Shown: positions 17,295 to 25,629, numbered from the stretch's first letter. The stretch is 64,000 nucleotides of DNA from Bradyrhizobium sp. CB82 (GCF_029714405.1 NZ_CP121650.1:2423001-2487000), one strand, 5' to 3'. Program-made: numbers and translations. Notes: generated from the sequence alone by a model not told the origin.

Positions 17295-17410
17295 GATAGA
17301 GTAACCGTGCGTCACCGCGTCGCGCACATCGTCATATGACAAATTGATGATGTCACACGCCCTACATCGAATCCCTGTATCTCCTGACCCGAAGCCTCTT
17401 GGGGGAAAGA

Positions 17411-18070
17411 ATGATCAAAGAGTTTCTTGAGCAGCTGCGCATCCAGCGCTGGGACGACCACCGCTACTATCACCACAGCCGCATCAATCAGAGCCTGCAC
17501 TTCGTCAGCGCGCTGAGCTTCCTGCTCGCCTATGTCTGGCTGTTCATCGACCCCGTGGTCTCGGGACTGGTCGGCTGGCTGGTCTCGATGACCTCGCGCC
17601 AGGCCGGTCACTTCTTCTTCGAGCCGAAGGGCTACGACCACATCAACCAGGCGACCCACGAGCACAAGGAAGAGATCAAGGTCGGCTACAACCTTCAGCG
17701 CAAGGTCGTGCTGATGACGATCTGGGCGCTGTCGCCGCTGGTGCTGGTCCTCGATCCGACGCTGTTCGGCCTGTTCAAGCCGTTCGCGAGCGCAACCGAT
17801 TTCATGCGGCAGGTCGCAAAGATCTGGCTCGCGGTCGGCGCCGGTGGCTTGTTGTTCCGCACCGTGCACCTGTTCTTCATCCGCGACATCGAGACCGGCC
17901 TCGTCTGGATGACCAAGATCCTGACAGACCCGTTCCACGACCTGATGCTCTACCGCAAGGCGCCGCTCGCGCTCATGCGCGGCGAGCTGATGGACCCGGG
18001 CTTGCATCTGATTCCCGAGCACACGCTGGGCTTCATCCCCGAGCACACGCTCGAAGAGCAGCACGCCTGA
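17411..18070 (+). CDS. membrane protein, possibly Mpo1/DUF962-like
   Basis: A 219-residue protein with several membrane segments (FVSALSFLLAYVWLFIDPVV; a second around VVLMTIWALSPLVLVLDPTL; a third around IWLAVGAGGLLFRTVHLFFI). The His-rich N-terminus (DDHRYYHHSRINQSLHF) and the motif SRQAGHFFFEP recall Mpo1-like proteins, iron-dependent dioxygenases of 2-hydroxy fatty acids. The match is distant and rests on motif spacing only. I use ATG 17411, which has GGGGGAAAG upstream. The C-terminus carries a short direct repeat (PEHTLGFIPEHTL). It sits among lipid enzymes, which fits a role in membrane lipids. Confidence 0.6.
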   Translation: MIKEFLEQLRIQRWDDHRYYHHSRINQSLHFVSALSFLLAYVWLFIDPVVSGLVGWLVSMTSRQAGHFFFEPKGYDHINQATHEHKEEIKVGYNLQRKVVLMTIWALSPLVLVLDPTLFGLFKPFASATDFMRQVAKIWLAVGAGGLLFRTVHLFFIRDIETGLVWMTKILTDPFHDLMLYRKAPLALMRGELMDPGLHLIPEHTLGFIPEHTLEEQHA

Positions 18071-18160
18071 GCGCGCAGCTCTCGCCCAATACTCCGATGT
18101 CCAAAGGTTACGTCATGCCCGGGCTCGTCCCGGGCATCCACGTGTTGAGTGCTTCTTTGC

Positions 18161-18306
18161 CTCTCCCCGCGTGCGGGGAGAGGCCGGATCGCATCGCAGA
18201 TGCGATCCGGGTGAGGGGGAGTCTCCGCGGGTCTCTCTCCTACCGTCCCCGTGGAGACTCCCCCTCACCCCAACCCTCTCCCCGCAAGCGGGGAGAGGGG
18301 GAGGAG
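18161..18306. repeat. intergenic palindromic repeat, family A (CTCTCCCCGC)
   Basis: Two palindromes, CTCTCCCCGC-GT-GCGGGGAGAG on the left and CTCTCCCCGC-AA-GCGGGGAGAG on the right, enclose GGTGAGGGGGAGTCTCCGCG. The same family occurs at 21550 and 29912. It fills the gap between the convergent genes at 18070 and 18346. Confidence 0.8.
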
Positions 18307-18345
18307 AGGCCGCGTCCCGGGAGGATTATGATGGAAGGTGAAGCC

Positions 18346-20010
18346 TCAGCGCCCGAAGCGCCTGGCCAGCATCTCTTTCAGGATCCGCCGCTTGATGCGC
18401 TTGTTGGTGAGGCCGGCATCGTGCCACCAGAAGCCGTCGGCCTTCATCTTCTCCGCGGCGTGGACGAAGCGTTCGGCGACCTCGGTGAAATCGGCATCGG
18501 TGTAATTGAGGCTGAAGATCAGCCGTCCGGTGCCGACCCAGCTCAAGGCGAGGCCCTCGGCGCGCAGGTAGTATTGCAGCATCCAATTGTAGCGCGACGG
18601 CTGTGTGTACGTCACCGTCCAGATCGAGGACAGGTTGGCAACCCGCACCGGCAGATCGGCATCGGTCAGCATCTGGTTGAGCTTTTGCGCGCGGCCGTTC
18701 CAGGTCGCATCCAACCCGTCATAGATTGCACGGAAGTTGGGGCTCGACAGCCGGCTCAGGAACTCGTCCATCGCCGTCATGACGTAGGGATGCGAGTTGA
18801 AGGTGCCGCGGGCGAAGCAGACGTCGGCGGGACGATCGTCGCGGAAGCGGCGCATCAGGTCCTTGCGGCCGCAGACCACGCCGACGGGGAGGCCGCCGGC
18901 GAGGCTCTTGCCGTAGGTCACCATGTCGGCGCGGACGCCAAAATATTCCTGGGCGCCGCCGGCGGCGAGACGGAAGCCGACGAAGACCTCGTCGAAGATC
19001 AGGACGATGCCGCGTTCGGTGCAGACCTCGCGCAGCTTCTTCAGCCAGTCGGTGTAAGCGTCGCGGTCGAAATTGCCGCCGCGCGAGCTATCGACCAGCG
19101 AGGAATCGCCCGGCGCGTTCGCGTTCGGATGCAGCGCCTGGAGCGGATTGACCAGCACGCAGGCGATGTCGCGTCGCGTGCGCAGCACGTGCAGCGTCTT
19201 CTCCGACATCTCGGCGAGCGTGTAGGTCTCGTGCGCGGCAGTCGGGTTGCCGACGCCGGGCTGCACGTCGCCCCACCAGCCGTGATAGGCGCCGGCGAAC
19301 CGCACCAGATGCGTACGCTTGGTGTGGTAGCGCGCGAGGCGCACCGCCTGCATCACGGCTTCGGTGCCGGACATGTGGAAGGAGACTTCGTCGAGGCCCG
19401 AGATCCGGCAGAGCCGCGCCACGTTCTCGGCGATCACGGGATGGTAGGGACCAAGCACAGGACCGAGCGCATGGGCGCGCTTTTCGCCTTCCCCGATGCA
19501 CTCCTTGTAGAAGTCGTTGCCAAAGATGTTGACGCCGTAGGATCCCGTGAGGTCGTAGGAGACGTTGCCGTCGAGATCGGTGACGGTGACGCCACTGGAC
19601 GACTGCATGAAGCTCGAGGTGCCCAGGTTCTCGCGCACCAGGCGCGAGAACTGGAACGGCACCCGGTAGCTTTCGGTGAATTGCAGGTCGGAGATTCTCT
19701 CTGCCGCCTCCTTGGTCAGCGCGCGCCCCTTGGCGTAGCGCTGGGCGTAGAGGTCAGCGAGACGGAAGAAGCCGTCATGACGCTGCGCCGCGACGTTGGC
19801 GGGCGCGCCGTCACAGGCGAAATAGTCGTCGCCCTCGAACTCGTAGAACGGGATCAGCCGCGCCACCCGGCGCGACATCTTGGAGTGCCCGGAGAGCGAG
19901 CGGTGCTTTGCGCGGGACAGCTCGATCCGCGCCTTCAGCTTCGGGAAGGCGGCGGCAGCGGACGCTGCGGCGGCCACGGACAATGAGAGAATCGGGAGTG
20001 TCGTTTCCAT
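18346..20010 (-). CDS. class III PLP-dependent aminotransferase with N-terminal extension
   Basis: A 554-residue protein of the glutamate-1-semialdehyde aminomutase / class III aminotransferase type. The PLP Lys is in MVTYGKSLAGGLPVG, the cofactor Asp in IVLIFDEVFVGFRLA, and the phosphate-binding loop in SFHMSGTEAVMQAVRLARY. It is over 100 residues longer than simple aminotransferases: an Ala-rich hydrophobic N-terminus (LPILSLSVAAAASAAAAFPK) suggests a membrane anchor, and residues 45-120 form an extra domain. It is divergent from the phosphatidylserine decarboxylase gene with only 35 bp between starts. The amino acceptor is unknown; a lipid headgroup or precursor is an inference from the neighbours. 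Confidence 0.8.
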   Translation of the reverse strand: METTLPILSLSVAAAASAAAAFPKLKARIELSRAKHRSLSGHSKMSRRVARLIPFYEFEGDDYFACDGAPANVAAQRHDGFFRLADLYAQRYAKGRALTKEAAERISDLQFTESYRVPFQFSRLVRENLGTSSFMQSSSGVTVTDLDGNVSYDLTGSYGVNIFGNDFYKECIGEGEKRAHALGPVLGPYHPVIAENVARLCRISGLDEVSFHMSGTEAVMQAVRLARYHTKRTHLVRFAGAYHGWWGDVQPGVGNPTAAHETYTLAEMSEKTLHVLRTRRDIACVLVNPLQALHPNANAPGDSSLVDSSRGGNFDRDAYTDWLKKLREVCTERGIVLIFDEVFVGFRLAAGGAQEYFGVRADMVTYGKSLAGGLPVGVVCGRKDLMRRFRDDRPADVCFARGTFNSHPYVMTAMDEFLSRLSSPNFRAIYDGLDATWNGRAQKLNQMLTDADLPVRVANLSSIWTVTYTQPSRYNWMLQYYLRAEGLALSWVGTGRLIFSLNYTDADFTEVAERFVHAAEKMKADGFWWHDAGLTNKRIKRRILKEMLARRFGR

Positions 20011-20045
20011 GACAACAAGCGCTAACCGGACCTGCTGACAGATTC

Positions 20046-20909
20046 ATGACAGTCAAAGCCCTCATCGCCTCTTTCACCCAGCAGGAAGACCTCAATTTCC
20101 TGCTGACAAACCGCATCCCCCGCGCGGCACTGACTCGCTTCATGGGCTGGTTCTCCAAGATCGAGAACCCGCTGGTGCGGGACGGCTCGATCGCGCTGTG
20201 GAAGCTGTTCTCCGACCTCGATCTGTCGGAGGCGCGCAAGACCCATTTCAGGAGCCTGCACGACTGCTTCACGCGGGAGCTCAAGCCGGGCCTGCGACCT
20301 TACGATCCGGATCCCGCGATCGTCGCCAGTCCCTCGGACGGCATCGTCGGTGCGCACGGCAAGATCGCCGACACCGAGCTGTTCCAGGTCAAGGGCGCGC
20401 CCTATTCGCTGCTCGATCTCCTCGGCGATCCCGCGCTGGTCGAGCAGCATCGCAACGGCTCTTTCGTCACGCTGCGGCTGACCTCGAGCATGTATCACCG
20501 CTTCCATGCGCCTTATGACGCGCATGTCGAACGCGTCACACTGATCCATGGCGACGTCTGGAACGTCAACCCGATCGCGCTGAAGCGGGTCGAGCGCCTG
20601 TTCTGCAAGAACGAGCGCGCGGTGATCCGTACGCATTTGTCGACCGGCGAGGCGGTGACGCTGGTGCCGGTGGCGGCCATCCTGGTTGCGAGCATCCGGC
20701 TGCACTTCCTCGACATGGTGCTGAATGCGCAGACCAGGGGGCCGGTCAACTTCCCCTGCGACGTCAACGTGACGAAAGGCGAGGAGCTCGGCTGGTTCGA
20801 ACACGGCTCGACCATCATCATCCTCGCGCCCGGCGATTTCGCGTTCTGCGACGGGATCGCCGAGGGCGCGCGCATCCGCGCGGGGCAGGCGCTATTGCGC
20901 CGGAAGTAG
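20046..20909 (+). CDS. psd: phosphatidylserine decarboxylase, LGST-type proenzyme
   Basis: A 287-residue proenzyme. It has the long-form layout: helical N-terminus (IPRAALTRFMGWFSKIENP), FRSLHDCFTRELKPGLRP, VASPSDGIVGAHG, TLRLTSSMYHRFHAPYD with the conserved His residues, and near the end the self-cleavage site in WFEHGSTIIIL, where cleavage before Ser makes the pyruvoyl group. It turns phosphatidylserine into phosphatidylethanolamine at the membrane. Rhizobia usually carry a short Psd next to pssA; no pssA is here, so this is probably a second enzyme with a separate job. The start codon has no clear ribosome site, and 35 bp separate it from the divergent aminotransferase. Confidence 0.85.
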   Translation: MTVKALIASFTQQEDLNFLLTNRIPRAALTRFMGWFSKIENPLVRDGSIALWKLFSDLDLSEARKTHFRSLHDCFTRELKPGLRPYDPDPAIVASPSDGIVGAHGKIADTELFQVKGAPYSLLDLLGDPALVEQHRNGSFVTLRLTSSMYHRFHAPYDAHVERVTLIHGDVWNVNPIALKRVERLFCKNERAVIRTHLSTGEAVTLVPVAAILVASIRLHFLDMVLNAQTRGPVNFPCDVNVTKGEELGWFEHGSTIIILAPGDFAFCDGIAEGARIRAGQALLRRK

Positions 20910-20981
20910 TCTTCATTCCGCCGTGTCGGCGACCTATATCGTCCGCGGGGACGATTCTTTCGACACGGCGGGTAACGAGTT

Positions 20982-21545
20982 ATGGCGCGGGCGCCGGTTC
21001 TGGCGGCAGGGGGAATTGTGCTGCGGCGTGACGCGCCGCTGATCGCCGTGGTGCGCCAGCGCAAGCGCAATGAATGGGTGCTGCCCAAGGGCAAGCTCGA
21101 CGATGGCGAGACGCCGCGGGAGGCCGCGCATCGCGAGGTGCTGGAGGAGACCGGCCACGACGTCGCCATCCACGAATTTCTGGGCACGCTCGCCTATCCA
21201 TCCGGCGGCCGTTCCAAGGTCGTGCATTTCTGGCGCATGGAAGCGGACGGCGACCCGGTCCGCAAGCTGATGAACGACATCAAGGCGGTCGACTGGCTGC
21301 CGCTCGAGGATGCGGTCGCGCGGCTGTCGCGCGAATATGAGCGCGCGTTCCTGATGCAGGTCGGCCCGATCGCTCTCGCCGCCGCCGGCGTCGAGCCGAC
21401 TGGAGTGGAAGCCATGCCGCCCCTTGCCATGGACGACGTCGACGCCGCGATGCAGACGCTGACGCCTGCGGAGGCGGCCTCGGTCGAGGAGCTGCGCCAC
21501 GGCCTGCTGCAGAAAGTGAAAGCCTGGCTCCGCGGCGAGGCGTGA
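20982..21545 (+). CDS. Nudix hydrolase
   Basis: A 187-residue protein with a complete Nudix box, GKLDDGETPREAAHREVLEE followed by TGHD (Gx5Ex7REUxEExGU), starting near residue 37. The N-terminus (VLAAGGIVLRRDAPLIAVVR) and the Trp/Pro region before the box (NEWVLPKGKLDDGE) resemble diadenosine or inositol polyphosphate hydrolases of the DIPP/MutT type. A C-terminal extension after residue 145 is Ala/Glu-rich and helical. It follows psd by 72 bases and may be co-transcribed. The substrate is not predictable from the sequence. Confidence 0.9.
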   Translation: MARAPVLAAGGIVLRRDAPLIAVVRQRKRNEWVLPKGKLDDGETPREAAHREVLEETGHDVAIHEFLGTLAYPSGGRSKVVHFWRMEADGDPVRKLMNDIKAVDWLPLEDAVARLSREYERAFLMQVGPIALAAAGVEPTGVEAMPPLAMDDVDAAMQTLTPAEAASVEELRHGLLQKVKAWLRGEA

Positions 21546-21549
21546 GCTC

Positions 21550-21711
21550 TCCTCACCTCGCCCCGCTTGCGGGGAGAGGTTGGATTGCATTGAAGATGCA
21601 ATCCGGGCGAGGGGAGTCTCCGCGAGACTGTCTCTCATGAAGCAGCCCTTACCCCAGCCCTCTCAGCGCGAGCGAAGCTCGTCGCGGCCCCGCAATAACG
21701 GGGCGAGGGAG
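21550..21711. repeat. intergenic palindromic repeat, family A
   Basis: CCTCGCCCCGCTTGCGGGGAGAGG at the left, a middle with GGCGAGGGGAGTCTCCGCG, and CGCGGCCCCGCAATAACGGGGCGAGGG-type sequence at the right. It lies between the convergent Nudix and FecR genes. Confidence 0.75.
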
Positions 21712-21740
21712 TGCAGCGCCCCTTGCAGCGGCACCTCACT

Positions 21741-22793
21741 CTACCTCCGCTCCTTTTTCTCCTTCGGAGCAGGCACTGGCTTGCGCGGAGCGGGTCGCGT
21801 CGCGCCCGGCAGCAGCTGCTGCAGTCCGGGTTGCCGCTGCAAACCGCCTTGCTGTGGCTGGACGGCGGGCGGGGTGGGTTGACTCTGCTGGCCGCGGCGT
21901 GGTGACTGCGGCGCGGGCGTTGCGCCTTGCTGTGGCATCGTGCCTGGCTGCGACGACGGAGCCTGTCCGCTGCGCGGTGCTGGCGGATGAGTCGCGCCGC
22001 CGGGCGATGTCTGTCCGGCGCGCGGCGCGCCCTGTTGCTGGCCTTGCCCGGGGCGCGGCGTGCCCGGCTGCACGGTGCCGCCTTGTCCTTGGCGCTGCGG
22101 TTGCTGCGTGCCTGGTTGCTGCGTGCCTGGTTGCTGCGTGCCTGGGCGGTTCGGCGCACCTGGTTGCTGCTGCTGCCCCGGACGATTGTTCTGTCCGGGC
22201 TGACCATTCGGCCGCTGCGGCTGTTGGCCGGGCTGACCATTCGGCCGCGGCTGTTGCTGCTGCGGTTGAGCCGGCTGGACCGGCCGCGGAATGCGCGGGG
22301 GCGCGGTCGGATTGGCCCTGCGGAATTCGCGCTGCTCGGTGACGATCTGCCGGCCGGTGGTCTGCGCCTGATGCACCTGGCTCACGAAGACGCGGTCGCG
22401 CGCGATCTGCTGCGGCGCGATCGTGATCGGCACCGCGGCAAAGCGCGCCCCGCCGGTGCCGGGTCGGATCGCAAAGCCGCTTGCGCCTTGCGTCAGCGCG
22501 CCGAGCCGCGCGCCGCTGGTGCGGTCGTTGACCTCGATGTGGCCGACCCTGCCGTCGGCGTCGGGATAGAGCTTGATGTTGACGTTGTTGGCGGCGGCCG
22601 CCGCCGTCGCATTTGCCGGCACGTCGATGACGCCGGTGGTACCGCGGATGCCGAGCGTCGCTGTCGGAGTCGTGATCTTCATGTCGCCGGTCTTGGCCAC
22701 CGCCGCGGCGACGAACACAACCGTGCCCTTGCCGACGTCGAAGATCGCGGAGTTCTGCTTGCTGCCGTCCTCGTAGACGTAGTTGTCGATCAT
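21741..22793 (-). CDS. FecR domain protein, N-terminally truncated, Gln/Pro-rich tail
   Basis: The first 110 residues are the second half of a FecR domain: YVYEDGSKQNSAIFDVGKGT, VAKTGDMKITTPTATLGIRG and VIDV. Family members normally begin with a signal peptide and about 80 further residues; here the frame before the ATG at 22793 starts only at SLLVL and then meets the neighbouring gene 51 bases away. There is no ribosome site before the ATG. The remaining 200 residues are a low-complexity Pro/Gln/Gly tail with a tandem repeat (PGTQQ, three times). Without a signal peptide it cannot be exported normally, so it is likely a relic created by a deletion. Confidence 0.65.
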   Translation of the reverse strand: MIDNYVYEDGSKQNSAIFDVGKGTVVFVAAAVAKTGDMKITTPTATLGIRGTTGVIDVPANATAAAAANNVNIKLYPDADGRVGHIEVNDRTSGARLGALTQGASGFAIRPGTGGARFAAVPITIAPQQIARDRVFVSQVHQAQTTGRQIVTEQREFRRANPTAPPRIPRPVQPAQPQQQQPRPNGQPGQQPQRPNGQPGQNNRPGQQQQPGAPNRPGTQQPGTQQPGTQQPQRQGQGGTVQPGTPRPGQGQQQGAPRAGQTSPGGATHPPAPRSGQAPSSQPGTMPQQGATPAPQSPRRGQQSQPTPPAVQPQQGGLQRQPGLQQLLPGATRPAPRKPVPAPKEKKERR

Positions 22794-22843
22794 AAGAACA
22801 AGAAGGCTTGCCAGCGGGCGCGGTGAGTAACCGCGTCGTCGTG

Positions 22844-23614
22844 TCAGCCCACGCGCTTCCAGGTCTGGCCGCCGCAGAACAGGCCGCCGAAGGCGCAGCC
22901 CTGCACGCGCAGCAGGTTCGGGCCCTTCATCGCGATCCTGGAGTCGTAGTTGCGCCCGGAGTCGGGATCGTGGATGCGGCCGCTCCACTGGGCGCCATCG
23001 GGCCTCATGTTGATCAGGATCTTCTCGTTGGTCTTCTCGGCATAGCCGCAGAGATTGGCGCCGCATTGTTCGACGCGCACATTGCCCTTGTTCTCCTCGG
23101 TCGCCCACAGGCCGAGCGGCGTGGTCGGAGCCGCGGCGGGCGCAGCCGCGACAGGCGCCGGCGCGGTCGCGACCGGTGCGGCAACGGGTGCCGGCGGTGC
23201 AACGGGCGCCACCTGTGGCGCGATGTTGGCATCGATGGCCGCGGTGGTGGTCGGTGAGGCAACTGTCGTGGACGGCGCAGTCACGACGGGCGCGGCAGGC
23301 GTGGTCGCCTGGACCTGGGGCTGCGGCGCCGGTTGTTGTGCAGCGTTTGCCGGCGGCGCGGTGGTCGTCGTGCTCGGCGTGACGTCGTCATCGTCCTTGG
23401 AGCCAAAACCGTTGAGGTTGACGTTGTTCAGCCTGATCGGCTTGTTCGACAGCCCGGGCGCCACGATGGTGACGCAGTCCAGCGACGCGCAATTCCGCGG
23501 GGCCTGGATATGGATGCGCTGCCCTTCGATCTCGAAGGAGATCGCGTTGCCGGCATGGGCAACGGCAGTCGAAGCGAGCAAGAGCGCGGTAGCGGCGGCA
23601 GAAAGCCTGGTCAT
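22844..23614 (-). CDS. DUF2147 family secreted protein
   Basis: A 256-residue protein. A signal peptide (MTRLSAAATALLLASTAVAHA) is followed by a small domain with two Cys residues (QAPRNCASLDCVTIVAPG), a long Thr/Ala/Pro/Val linker (about residues 75-175), and a C-terminal DUF2147 domain: LGLWATEENKGNVRVEQCG, LCGYAEKTNEKILINMRPDG and the ending GGLFCGGQTWKRVG. The start at 23614 is fixed by the signal peptide. DUF2147 proteins are periplasmic and linked to envelope stress in some species, but their activity is unknown. It was probably once followed by a full FecR gene (see previous entry). Confidence 0.85.
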   Translation of the reverse strand: MTRLSAAATALLLASTAVAHAGNAISFEIEGQRIHIQAPRNCASLDCVTIVAPGLSNKPIRLNNVNLNGFGSKDDDDVTPSTTTTAPPANAAQQPAPQPQVQATTPAAPVVTAPSTTVASPTTTAAIDANIAPQVAPVAPPAPVAAPVATAPAPVAAAPAAAPTTPLGLWATEENKGNVRVEQCGANLCGYAEKTNEKILINMRPDGAQWSGRIHDPDSGRNYDSRIAMKGPNLLRVQGCAFGGLFCGGQTWKRVG

Positions 23615-23828
23615 GGCAGCCTCCCAAATGCAGCGTGGAAACGGTGTGGACGGATGGTCGGTCGTCCGTCGAATGTGGTTCGACCCTACGCGCAGCTCCG
23701 CCGTGGCTTCCGTGACGGAAGTCACAGGCGTCGGCGCTGTCGGGGGGCGGCCACGACGAATTGCAAATGGATGGTGAACGCGCAGTTGGGCGAGCCGCAG
23801 AACGGCACGGTGAACCTCGCGGGAGTGC

Positions 23829-23975
23829 ATGCGCTGCATGCTGTCGGCTGGCGCCTCGGCCACACCATTCGTCGGAAGAACGAACGCTTATCCCGATCCC
23901 GACAATCCCGGCATGATGTGCCGCGATTTCAAGATCGGCGGCATCACGGGATCGGAGTGCTCGAACTACGACTGA
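23829..23975 (+). CDS. short frame, possible remnant of a secreted Cys-containing protein
   Basis: An ATG at 23829 with GGGAG four bases upstream opens 48 codons ending in [20 protein letters not shown] and then SNYD. The C-terminal part looks like real protein (Cys, Gly, Asp spacing), while the first 15 residues do not form a full signal peptide. It may be the surviving 3' end of a small exported protein. The rest of 23640-24135 shows no other gene. Confidence 0.3.
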   Translation: MRCMLSAGASATPFVGRTNAYPDPDNPGMMCRDFKIGGITGSECSNYD

Positions 23976-24135
23976 ACTTGACGGCAAGGCCGCGCGACGA
24001 ATCCACCGGCCGGGCCGCATCGGTGTGGCGGAATGCTCCATGAAGTCTCAAAGCACGCCGCGCCTGGCTCGGCGCGCCATGACCCACGCGCTCGAAATCG
24101 CGCGAGTCCCGCCAGCCGTCGTCGATGTCTGGAAA

Positions 24136-24219
24136 CTAGATCACACCAAGAACGATAGCGCCGACAAAAGCCATTGCGAGGTACGCGGTAACAACGCTCA
24201 GTCTGCCGACGAACGTCAT
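24136..24219 (-). CDS. 27-residue single-membrane-segment peptide
   Basis: An ATG at 24219 with AGAGGGAG at about eight bases encodes a peptide starting MTFVGRLSVVTAYLAMAFVG and ending in Val-Ile. Nearly the whole length is one hydrophobic helix after Arg6. Good ribosome spacing and a clean membrane helix argue for a real small protein. It lies upstream of, and divergent from, the extensin-like gene. Such peptides often modulate membrane complexes; the partner is unknown. Confidence 0.5.
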   Translation of the reverse strand: MTFVGRLSVVTAYLAMAFVGAIVLGVI

Positions 24220-24408
24220 AGGGCTGCTCCCTCTGTTTGCGCGTCTTTGCGCGCAACTGACAAAGTTAACAGCGAATCTGTCAGCGAAAAAGTCAGCCTT
24301 GCTGTCGCTCGGCCGCCGCGCCCGCCACCGCGGGTCGCCCGCATGGTTAAAGAAACGTAAAATCAACGCGTTGAAGAGTCCTTAAATAAATTCACCGAAC
24401 CTGCGTGC

Positions 24409-25629
24409 ATGACGCGCGGAGTTCGTTTGTATCTCGTCGGCTCCATCGTCCTTGTTTCGCTAGCGGGTTGCGGACGCGGCTTCTTCCAGGCCGAGCGCGA
24501 ACCGTGGCGGGCCGAGGCTGAAGCCGCCTGCCTGAAATCCGGCGCGGTGAAAGAGAGCGCCGAGATCGTTCGCATCGATCCGATCTCAGGCCCCGGCGCC
24601 TGCGGCGCCGAATTTCCGCTGAAGGTAGCCGCCATCGGCGAAGCCTCCAGCAGCTTTGGCTTTGCCGATGAGGAGCTGCGCCCGCCGGCGAGCATCGGCA
24701 ACCAGCCGCGCTGGCCGGGAACCCAGCCGGGCTATCCGCAAGGCCAGAGCTATCCGAACCAAGCCTATCCGAACGCTTCGAGCTATCCGCAGCACCAAAG
24801 CCAGCCGTCCGGCTATGGCGCGGCCTCAGGCCCGATCTCGCTCAGCGCGCCCGGCGTCGCACCGCCGCAGGAGGACGAGATCGACCTGCCGCCAGAGGGC
24901 ACCGATGCGGCGGGAGCGGCGCGCTACATGAACGCGCCGAGTTATCCAGCAAGGCCAAATTCCTCCTCGCAATCGCAGCCATCTTATTCACAGCGCCCCG
25001 AGCAGCAGCCCTTGCCGCGGCTTGGTCCTGCGCAGGGCAGTTCCGTCGGCTCCGTGGGCCCGGTCGCGGTGAAGCCGACCGCGACGCTGGCCTGCCCGAT
25101 CGTCTCCGAGCTCGACCGCTGGTTCGCCGACACGGTACAACCCTCGGCGATGCGCTGGTTCGGCCAGCGCGTGGTCGAGATCAAGCAGATCTCCGCCTAT
25201 TCCTGCCGCGGCATGAACGGCAATCCGCACGCCCATATTTCCGAGCACGCCTTCGGCAATGCGCTCGACATCGCCGCCTTCACGCTCGCAGATGGCCGCC
25301 GCATCTCGGTGAAGGACGGCTGGCGCGGGCTGCCGGAGGAGCAGGGTTTTCTGCGCGATGTGCAGTCAGGCGCCTGTGCGCATTTCACCACGGTGCTCGC
25401 GCCTGGCTCCAACGTCTATCACTACGATCATATCCACGTCGATTTGATGCGCCGCGCCAGCCGCCGCCTTATCTGCCAGCCGGCCGCGGTCTCCGGCGAC
25501 GAGGTCGCCGCTCGCGCGCAGCAGCGCAATCCTTACGCCAACTCCCGCGACCCGTACGTGACCGGCTCGCTCGGTCGCAAGAGCAAGCGCGCGAAAGTCA
25601 ACGAGGAAGACGAGTTCGAGGACGAGTAG
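24409..25629 (+). CDS. extensin-like C-domain lipoprotein
   Basis: A 406-residue protein. The N-terminus has a lipoprotein signal (YLVGSIVLVSLAGCG, lipobox LAGC at residue 21). A long Ser/Pro/Gln/Tyr-rich linker (residues 100-215) leads to the extensin-like C-terminal domain: TLACPIVSELDRWFADTVQP, SYSCRGMNGNPHAHISEHAF, GNALDIAAF and YHYDHIHVDLM, the His/Asp pattern shared with metal-dependent peptidoglycan peptidases. It is likely an outer-membrane-anchored cell-wall protein. The last residues are charged (EEDEFEDE). Many alphaproteobacteria carry this family; substrate and activity are not proven. Confidence 0.88.
   Translation: MTRGVRLYLVGSIVLVSLAGCGRGFFQAEREPWRAEAEAACLKSGAVKESAEIVRIDPISGPGACGAEFPLKVAAIGEASSSFGFADEELRPPASIGNQPRWPGTQPGYPQGQSYPNQAYPNASSYPQHQSQPSGYGAASGPISLSAPGVAPPQEDEIDLPPEGTDAAGAARYMNAPSYPARPNSSSQSQPSYSQRPEQQPLPRLGPAQGSSVGSVGPVAVKPTATLACPIVSELDRWFADTVQPSAMRWFGQRVVEIKQISAYSCRGMNGNPHAHISEHAFGNALDIAAFTLADGRRISVKDGWRGLPEEQGFLRDVQSGACAHFTTVLAPGSNVYHYDHIHVDLMRRASRRLICQPAAVSGDEVAARAQQRNPYANSRDPYVTGSLGRKSKRAKVNEEDEFEDE

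Noticed and set aside
18097..19986. A 629-codon plus-strand frame over the aminotransferase gene
   Set aside because: The minus-strand gene has complete class III aminotransferase motifs; the plus frame starts within a repeat and has no domain.
23333..24043. A 236-codon plus-strand frame downstream of DUF2147
   Set aside because: Overlaps DUF2147 antisense and has no domain; only a short frame at 23829 looks protein-like.
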